The position numbers were made by a program, and so were the translations under genes. Below, in pieces: positions 57,790-64,000 of a stretch of 64,000 nt of DNA. The notes beneath the pieces are model-generated. The model was not told where the DNA came from and made no database searches. It saw only the letters and a list, made by a program, of their open reading frames with translations. Origin of the DNA: Riptortus pedestris (lineage: Eukaryota; Arthropoda; Insecta; Hemiptera; Alydidae). Every line of letters begins with the position of its first letter. Within the stretch, counting starts at the first letter, position 1. Location of the stretch: positions 134,349,001-134,413,000 of the forward strand of contig CM032232.1 of assembly GCA_019009955.1 (NCBI GenBank), in the 5' to 3' direction.

Positions 57790-58811
57790 AAAATGAGGAA
57801 AGAGCTGAAATCGGGCCAGGAATAGGGGAGGTATAGCTGGGTCGGTGGGGATTAGAAAATTAAACATATTAAAAGAGTAAAATCGAATTGAAAATTTTCA
57901 AGAGGATGTTGAATTGGTGGAAGGCTCTACAAGAGAAGTCGGCAGATGATCTATCAAGACTGTGTTACATGCGCCTAAAGGAATTATCTGCCAATTATTC
58001 AATGCCATTTAATTGGGTGAATGAACTGGAAGGGTATCTTGGGTGCATAGGAGGGAGCTTGGAGGAATTGGAAATGGCGGAAAATATTAATGGAAAAATA
58101 AAGACATGTTTAGAGGGACTCGAGAACCATTTAATCTCGTTAGATATAGAACGAGTTTTAAACAGCACATATAGCCAGCACTTTAGAAGAATTAGCTCTC
58201 TTGGCAGAGGCGAGGAGTACCTGTACCAAAATGTGCCATTTTTTAAGACCAAAGTGATATCTCAAATCCGTTTATTAGGTACAAAAAATCAAAGATTAAT
58301 AGTTGGTAGGACAATTTACATATTCAACCCAGAAAAGCCATGCCCCCTTTGCGAAGATAGCCAAGACACCGTTTCGCACTTCATCCTTACATGCCCCGTT
58401 TTAGCAGATAGAAGAAACCACCTCCTGAAAAGTTTCAACATTCCACAGCAATCCATGGATAATTTGTTTGACCTTATGGACAAGAATAAAATAAACTGCA
58501 TATATGTTTTCATACTTAAAGGTCTTTACGTCAGAGGGAAAAAAATACAAACACTATAATAATTAAAATAAAATTAATGTCTTATGTTTTTTTTTCTATA
58601 GTAATTAGTGTATAGAGTTTTTGTTTTTTGTTATTTTTTAAAAAAAAGAATTCTCTTTTTATGTTTATATGAAAAAAAGAAGAGGGTTGAACCCTTGCTA
58701 TAAAATTGTTAAATTTTTATAAGCAATAAAAATATTCATTCATTCATTCAAAATCGAAAAATGAAACCAATATTGCTAAACTTTCGATGCTCTACAGTTG
58801 TTCCATTTTAT
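57790..58811 (-). mobile_element. HINE-like element fragment split by a CR1-like LINE
   Basis: Family sequence AAGAGCTGAAATCGGGCCAG before, and ATTGCTAAACTTTCGATGCT after, the LINE at 57888-58749. The LINE's 9-base duplication (AAAATCGAA) is part of the family's own CGGATCGAAAAATT-type module, so the order of insertion is clear. Confidence 0.7.
57888..58749 (+). mobile_element. 5'-truncated CR1-like LINE C-terminus with 9-bp target duplication
   Basis: One open frame to 58559 encodes about 223 residues: WWKALQEKSADDLSRLCYMR, YSQHFRRISSLGRGEEYLYQ, IRLLGTKNQRLIVGR and a CCHC knuckle CPLCEDSQDTVSHFILTCPV. Such a knuckle ends the RT protein of several LINE clades. The 3' end carries AATAAA and an (ATTC)n tail (about 58735-58749). 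AAAATCGAA occurs at 57879-57887 and 58750-58758, marking both ends. Host sequence around it is a HINE-like element, so this is a nested and younger insertion. The open frame suggests recent arrival; the N-terminal RT and endonuclease are absent. Confidence 0.8.
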
Positions 58812-59384
58812 TTAGGAGATTTCCCCTAAAGGAAATCAGCTTTGAGGTCTTATGTCCACTGATCCTACCCAGGAGATGACGAAAATGAGGTCCGTTCAAA
58901 ACTGTGTATGTATATAATGCTCTAGCGGTCACCAGTTTTGTTTGATCGTTGCCAAACTCGATATTTAAACGTTTCGTGTAAAAATGAAGATCAAGTTCGT
59001 TAACTGCGAAAATCGAACAGTGAGTGGGGGGGGGGTGAATTTCGAAAATTCTAAATATCTCCGTTGTTGTTAGTCGGATTAAAACGAAGTATAGAATCAA
59101 TCTTATTGCGCATATAATGTTCTATAAATGTTGTTATATTTATATATTTTTTTCATTATCATGAATATTAACCGAGATATTTGCATATTTTAGTTTTTTG
59201 ACCTTCTGTAAACTCCCACTTCTACTCAAGTCATATTAACAATAAGCTGTCATATTATGGATCAATTCATTTGAAGACTAAATACCAAATATTGTTCTCA
59301 TTGAACTTTTAAGTTTTGAGATAAATGCAAATATGTGATGCACGTGGGAAACCTGCTTAGTTAACGCAGCCCCTGCGTGACGGA
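58812..59384 (-). mobile_element. HINE-like element, complete copy
   Basis: 573 bases from TTAGGAGATTTCCCCTAAAG to CCCCTGCGTGACGGA. The hairpin shows changes in both arms (TTTCCCC/TAAAGGAAA). TA tract nearly absent. Confidence 0.85.
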
Positions 59385-59409
59385 CTTTATTTCTTTTTAA
59401 ATCAAATAT

Positions 59410-59558
59410 TAAGCTAGTTAATCGCACTTGTTGCTTTCAGCTTCAGTAAACCTCTACCAATCGGATTTTTAGTTTGAAACAGAAAATATATGAGATCAAG
59501 AGTGAGCCATTCAGCGCGTGGCAAATCTGTTTAGTTAACGCAGCCTCTGCGTGACGGA
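59410..59558 (-). mobile_element. HINE-like element, 5' fragment
   Basis: CTTTCAGCTTCAGTAAACCT, then GCGCGTGGCAAATCTGTTTA and CTCTGCGTGACGGA. Confidence 0.7.
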
Positions 59559-59676
59559 ATAAACTTACAATTCTGAAGTCAATTTATAAAGCTGGAAGTA
59601 AAGTTACAAGTTAAACCGTTAAAGTTAACAGTAATATCCATAATAAGATTAGGATACGTAAGATATAAATAAAAAG

Positions 59677-59810
59677 TCCGTCACGCAGGACTAAACTAAG
59701 CAGATTTCCCACGTGTGCCACATTTTTGCGTTTAACTCGAATAGTAAAAAGTCAATGAGAACTATATTTGGTATTCAGGCCTCAAATAATGTGCTGCAGA
59801 CCCAAAACTA
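59677..59810 (+). mobile_element. HINE-like element, 5' fragment, second subfamily
   Basis: TCCGTCACGCAGGACTAAAC (hairpin deleted), AGCAGATTTCCCACGTGTGC, GAACTATATTTGGTATTCAG; cut off by the next copy. Confidence 0.78.
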
Positions 59811-59818
59811 ATAAAAAG

Positions 59819-60296
59819 TCCGTCACGCAGGGGCTGCGTAAACTAAGCAGATTTCCCACGTGAAGTTTTGCAATAGAGAAATCTGCCTAATAACAGCTGA
59901 AGTAGTAAGAAACCTCTAAACCTATTCACGAGGGACGAATAGTTACAAAAACAGCCGCCAGAGCTCACGGCGGAAAGTCCGAACAGAAACTGCTGCCGAG
60001 CACATGCAGAATACAAATGCAAATATCTCAGTTAATATTCAAGATAGAGAATAAATGTATAGAACAATATTTATAGTAAATTTAATTTGCAATAAGATTG
60101 ATTCTGTAATATTTGTCGATCCGACGTATAGTAACGGAGATATTTCGAATTTTCGAAAATCCTCCACTCTAAACCCCCCCTCCCACTGGTCCGATTTCAG
60201 CCGTTAACGAACTTGATCTTTCTTTTTACATAAAACGGCTAAATATCGAGTTTGGTAACGATCAAACAAAAATTGCGACCGCTAGAGCGGTAACAG

Positions 60297-60350
<54 letters not shown>

Positions 60351-60474
60351 TTTTGAACGGACCTCATTTTCGTCATCTACTAGGTAGGATCGATGGACAT
60401 TTGAAGAAATATTTCGAAAATCCCGTCATGAGTACAACCTCAATAGCTGATTTCCCTTAAGGGAAGTCTGCTAA
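59819..60474 (+). mobile_element. HINE-like element, complete reference copy
   Basis: 656 bases from TCCGTCACGCAGGGGCTGCG to GGGAAGTCTGCTAA, with A runs outside both ends. Order: hairpin CGCAG-GGG-CTGCG; subterminal CTAAGCAGATTTCCC (inverted at the other end); AATATCTCAGTTAATATTCA; CTCTAAACCCCCCCTCCCAC; CAGCCGTTAACGAACTTGAT; GACCGCTAGAGCGGTAACAG; (TA)n 60302-60347; GAACGGACCTCATTTTCGTC; GGTAGGATCGATGGACATTT; GAGTACAACCTCAATAGCTG; hairpin; CTAA. No open frame of note. Class assignment (Helitron/Helentron-related) is inference from ends and structure. Confidence 0.88.
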
Positions 60475-60477
60475 AAA

Positions 60478-60685
60478 ATTGAAATATTTCGGTTAATAAT
60501 CAAGATAGAGCAAAAAACGCACATTACAACATGTATCGAGCATTACATTTACAATAATATTGATTCATTACAATTTTTCGAATTCATTAAATAACGTCCT
60601 AAAATCCCACCCTGGCTAGAAAAGGGTGGTCACCTGTAGATAACCCGTCCCGATTAGCCTAAGTTGCAAAACGTGGACGTTAATA

Positions 60686-60717
<32 letters not shown>

Positions 60718-60904
60718 TTTTTCGATCCAACTTATAGTAACGGAGATATTTCGAAATTCCCCCCTCTAAACCTCCCCTCTCACCCCCACTCATTTTCATC
60801 ATCTCCTGGGTAGGTTCGATGGACATTTGAAGACAATTTTCGAAAATCGCGCCATGAGTGAGTACGACCTCAATAGCTGATTTCCCTTGAGGGAAATCTG
60901 CTAA
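60478..60904 (+). mobile_element. HINE-like element split by a truncated SINE
   Basis: Lacks the 5' end; TATTTCGGTTAATAATCAAG, then the SINE 60582-60713, then CAATTTTTCGATCCAACTTA and the rest to CTAA at 60901-60904. The 12-base duplication ACAATTTTTCGA belongs to the element. Confidence 0.8.
60582..60713 (+). mobile_element. tRNA-derived SINE, 5'-truncated, with 12-bp target duplication
   Basis: Starts ATTCATTAAATAACGTCCTA, body as elsewhere, tail (TAA)n of about 30 bases. ACAATTTTTCGA flanks it at 60570-60581 and 60714-60725. 5' truncation plus duplication shows LINE-type retrotransposition into an older HINE-like copy. Confidence 0.88.
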
Positions 60905-60943
60905 AAAACTGGAAATAAATGTATTGACGCGTAAATAGAAAAG

Positions 60944-61500
60944 TCCGTCACGCAGGGGCTGCGTAAACTAAGCAGATTTCCCACGTGAAATTTTACAATA
61001 GAGAAATCTGTCTAATAACAACTGTAATAGAAAGAAACCTCTAAACCTAAAACATTATTTAGGGCGTAATAACCCAGTAGTTTCTAGCCCCGAAACACAG
61101 TTAACCTAACCTCTAAACCTATTCACGAGGGACGGATAGTTATGGAAAAGGCCGCCAGAGCTCTCGGCGGAAAGTCCGAACATAGCCTACTGGTACCACA
61201 CGCAGAATACAAATGCAAATATCTCGGTTAATATTCAAGATACAGAATAAATGTATAGAACAACATTTATAGTAAATTTAATTTGCAATAAGATTGATTC
61301 TGTACAATTTTTCGATCCGACGAATAGTAACGGAGATATTTCGAATTTTCGGAAATCCTCCCCTCTAAACCCCCTCTCCCCGTGGTCCGATTTCAGCCGT
61401 TAACGAACTTGATCTTTCTTTTTACATAAAACGACTAAATATCGAGTTTGGTAACGATCAAACAAAAATTGCGACCGCTAGAGCGGTAACAGACAAATAT

Positions 61501-61587
<87 letters not shown>

Positions 61588-61652
61588 TATATATATACAG
61601 TTTTGAACGGACCTCATTTTCGTCATCTACTAGGTATGATCTATGGACATTT
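60944..61652 (+). mobile_element. HINE-like element, 3' end missing
   Basis: Intact TC end, GCCGCCAGAGCTCTCGGCGG palindrome block, (GATA)n(TA)n tract 61500-61600, then GGACCTCATTTTCGTCATCT to GGACATTTAA where similarity stops. About 100 bases of unrelated duplicated text (AAACATTATTTAGGGCG...) sit in the first third. Confidence 0.82.
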
Positions 61653-61919
61653 AATAACTTAGTAATATATACTAAAACAATCACAGATACATAGTAACCA
61701 CAGCACTAAATGTTACACTTCCTAAAGGGCATAATAACCATGATGTAGATTGCCCAAACACACATTCTATCTACCTAACTATAAAACTAGATTAGATAAA
61801 TTGTTAGAACAAACAATTTAGGCTGGTATTAATATGCTTATGATTTAATTAAGAGTTACAATGGAGAATTCAGTAATTTGCAGGTACTTGGTTTGTTATT
61901 ATTTAAAAATTATTTTAAA

Positions 61920-62137
61920 TTATTTATTAACGTCCACTTTTTGCAACTAAGGCTAATTGTGACGGGTTATCTACAGGTTACCACCCTTTTTTAGCCAGGG
62001 TGGCACTCAGGATTTTATTTAATGAATTCCGTCTCTAAACAAATTCCATTGCCCAGGCGGGAATTGAACTCGCCACTCTAGGTTTACTAGGTGAGATTAA
62101 AGGCAACGCTTTAACTCACATGGCTAGTCTGAGCCTC
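61920..62137 (-). mobile_element. tRNA-derived SINE, best minus strand copy
   Basis: Read in reverse: head GCTCAGACTAGCCATGTGAG, AGTTAAAGCGTTGCC, CACCTAGTAAACCTAGAGTG, B box GAGTTCAATTCCCGCCTGGG, body to GTTGCAAAAAGTGGACG and TTAATAAATA tail. Confidence 0.82.
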
Positions 62138-62754
62138 TGTTATTATTTAAGTAATATGTGATTAGTCCTTTTATGTACATATCCTTTCGTTGCTCTTTTA
62201 ACATTGTTACCTGTATTTTGAAGCATACAAAATAAAACATAGCTGACTGATGAAAAATTTAGGAAACTATACCAAAAACAACAAAGAAAAATATGTCAAG
62301 AGCCTATAGAGACCAGACCTAATGAAACTAAACTTAAAAGTCTTCACTCTTAATAAGAATAATGTAATCACTTATCCACCAACACCTGAATAATGTAAGT
62401 TAATTAATGATTTAATTTTGTTGATGATTTTGCAAGATTGAATTTGAATGAGCAAGAGGATCTTGAGTCTCAGACGTAATAGAGAAGTGTAATTTGTTTC
62501 TAAATTACTACTGTACTACAGGCTATCAGAAGAAAAGAAAAATACTTGAGTTTTGATAAGGGTAATTACAAAACAAGCTGGGGGACAATTAAGAAATAAT
62601 TAGTAAGTATAAATAAATTCTTAAGACAAGACGGCTGTTAATGTAAAATCAGATTCATTTTTCTCTGATGGTTAGACAGGTCCTCCCAGTTTGCTTTTAG
62701 CATATTTCCCTCAGTGGAATAAAAATACCCAATGTAACAGATGGTAAATTCGGA
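62138..62754. other. Sequence between SINE and LINE, nothing recognised
   Basis: AT-rich; no exon matching the SLC17-type gene is seen here. Confidence 0.45.
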
Positions 62755-64000
62755 ACGCGAATTGGGAACTCTATAGATCTCTAATTGAAACAATTAAAGA
62801 CACCATTCTATCCGCGGCAGAGGAAAGAATACCGAAAGTGAAATTCACAAGTAGAAAAAAAGTACCTTGGTGGGATAAGGATTGTGCCATTGCGGTCAGA
62901 AACCAAAAAAAACGGATCTAAATAAATTTAAGAGATCTAAGAAAATGGAAGATGCCGCCGAATACAAAAGGCTTTCACCAACAAGTTAATCGGAGAAAGA
63001 AAGCAAAATCATGGCAACTTTACTTAGAGTCCATTAACAAAGATACTCCAGTTCAACAAATTTGGTCCCGAGTCAAATCTATACATGGTGTTCGGGAAAG
63101 TAACAAAATATCAGGCCTCAAAATTGACTTACAGATTATAACTGATGAAAAAGAGATATCAAATTCATTAGCCAATTGTTTTTAGGAAAACTGAAATACT
63201 TCAAATTATGATAACCTTTTATTGCCTTATAAGAACCACATTGAAAATCAGCCCTTCAGAATACAACCTGATTATGAGATGGACTAAAATTAACCATTCA
63301 CGTTCGATGAATTAGAACTTGCCCTCTCGACAAAGAAACGGTCATCATCACCTGACTCCATTCCAAACATAATGCTATAAAAACTACCACTCATAGCAAA
63401 AGAATACCTCTTTGGCTTATATAACACTGTATGGATAGACCAAACATTCCCTGCTAAATGGAGATTAGCTACCGAATGTCCCATTAAAAAAAAAAAGGAG
63501 ACGGAAAAGAACCAAACGATTTCAAACCCATCTCATTAATTAGCTGCTTATCAAAAGTTATGGAAAAAATTGTAAAAACTCGTTTAATGAAAAACCTAGA
63601 AAAATACAAATTTCTTGACCCAAGACAAAGTGGCTTCCGGAAAAACCATTCCACCATTGACCAAATTGCTGGAATTGAAGATCATTTTCATGGAGCTTTT
63701 GAAGATAGAAGCCACCTTGTAGCGGTATTCGTTGACATCCATAAAGCATACTGCATAGTTTCAAGGAAACGTGTACTGATCCAATTTTTTTCCTGGGGAT
63801 TTAAGGGGCGACTTCTTGAGTATTTATCATCATTTTTAAATAATTGGCAATTCCATGGCAAGGTTGGTGGAGTATTCTAAGACCTGCACGAATTGTCTAA
63901 TGGCATCCCCCAAGGGTCTGTTCTAAGTGTAACGCTCTTCCTTATAGCCATAAACGATATATTTGATATTATAGATACGCCAGCTTTTGCATCTCTTTAT
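62755..64000 (+). pseudogene. Decayed I-like LINE, linker and RT domain, runs off the window
   Basis: Broken + strand frames give NWELYRSLIETIKDTILSAA, KKVPWWDKDCAIAVR, KSIHGVRESNKISGLK, then RT motifs KRSSPDSIPNIM, KVMEKIVKTRLMKNLEKYKF, QSGFRKNHSTIDQIAGIEDH, AVFVDIHKAY and NGIPQGSVLS. The Asp of the first catalytic box (VDIHKAY) survives, but several frameshifts and stops make the copy inactive. Coding capacity continues past 64000. The motif style fits the I/R1 side and complements the 3' half at 51839, so both may be one family (inference). Confidence 0.8.

Noticed and set aside
59819..60474. Reading the TCCGTCACG...CTAA family as a Tc1/mariner or hAT MITE
   Set aside because: The outermost ends are not inverted repeats of each other and no TA or 8-bp duplication flanks complete copies.

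Overview
The window looks like AT-rich nuclear DNA of an arthropod, most likely an insect (the order cannot be told from sequence alone). Reasons: short exons with GT-AG boundaries in kilobase introns, abundant (TA)n microsatellites, and arthropod-type transposons (jockey-, I/R1-, RTE- and CR1-like LINEs, mariner, Tigger, a tRNA-derived SINE). Nothing prokaryotic is seen.

Host genes. From 7562 to 33207 the + strand carries the 3' half of a multiplexin (collagen XV/XVIII) gene: four Gly-X-Y exons, a short helical exon, the NC1 trimerization exons, a Pro/Thr-rich hinge exon, a candidate 18-nt micro-exon, and four exons that encode a complete endostatin domain plus an unusual basic/acidic tail. 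The 5' half lies upstream of the window. Every splice junction keeps frame. The stop is at 33205-33207, followed by about 4 kb of very AT-rich DNA with no transposons, which may be a long 3' UTR ending near 37300. A second + strand gene is represented by one exon (57535-57680) encoding the first membrane segment of an SLC17-type (sialin / inorganic-phosphate cotransporter-like) major-facilitator protein.

The rest is dominated by repeats. The most striking is one family of about 35 copies or fragments, on both strands, of a 0.5-0.8 kb element that encodes no protein. It has a 5'-TCCGTCACGCAGG end with a small hairpin, a TTTCCCTTAAGGGAAA hairpin just before a CTAA-3' end, subterminal inverted AGCAGATTTCCC repeats, A/T-run flanks and an internal (TA)n tract. 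This is the architecture of a non-autonomous Helitron/Helentron relative (HINE/DINE-1 type). It accounts for most of 1-6.6 kb, 41.3-49.8 kb and 53.6-61.7 kb and for most of the (TA)n microsatellites. Other elements sit inside copies: a 192-bp MITE with 28-bp perfect terminal repeats, a CR1-like LINE and a truncated SINE with clear target duplications, and an I-like LINE. An RTE-like LINE is itself split by these elements.

Layout: 1-7.2 kb, dense element copies; 7.5-33.2 kb, multiplexin with introns holding LINE fragments, a 152-bp perfect palindrome, a 2-kb minisatellite with a 149-bp higher-order period, a 5'-truncated jockey, a Tigger relic and a rearranged mariner with both ends inverted; 33.2-37.3 kb, quiet AT-rich DNA; 37.7-57 kb, SINEs, element copies and LINEs; 57.5 kb, the SLC17-type exon; 58-61.7 kb, another element cluster; 62.7 kb to the end, a decayed LINE running off the window.
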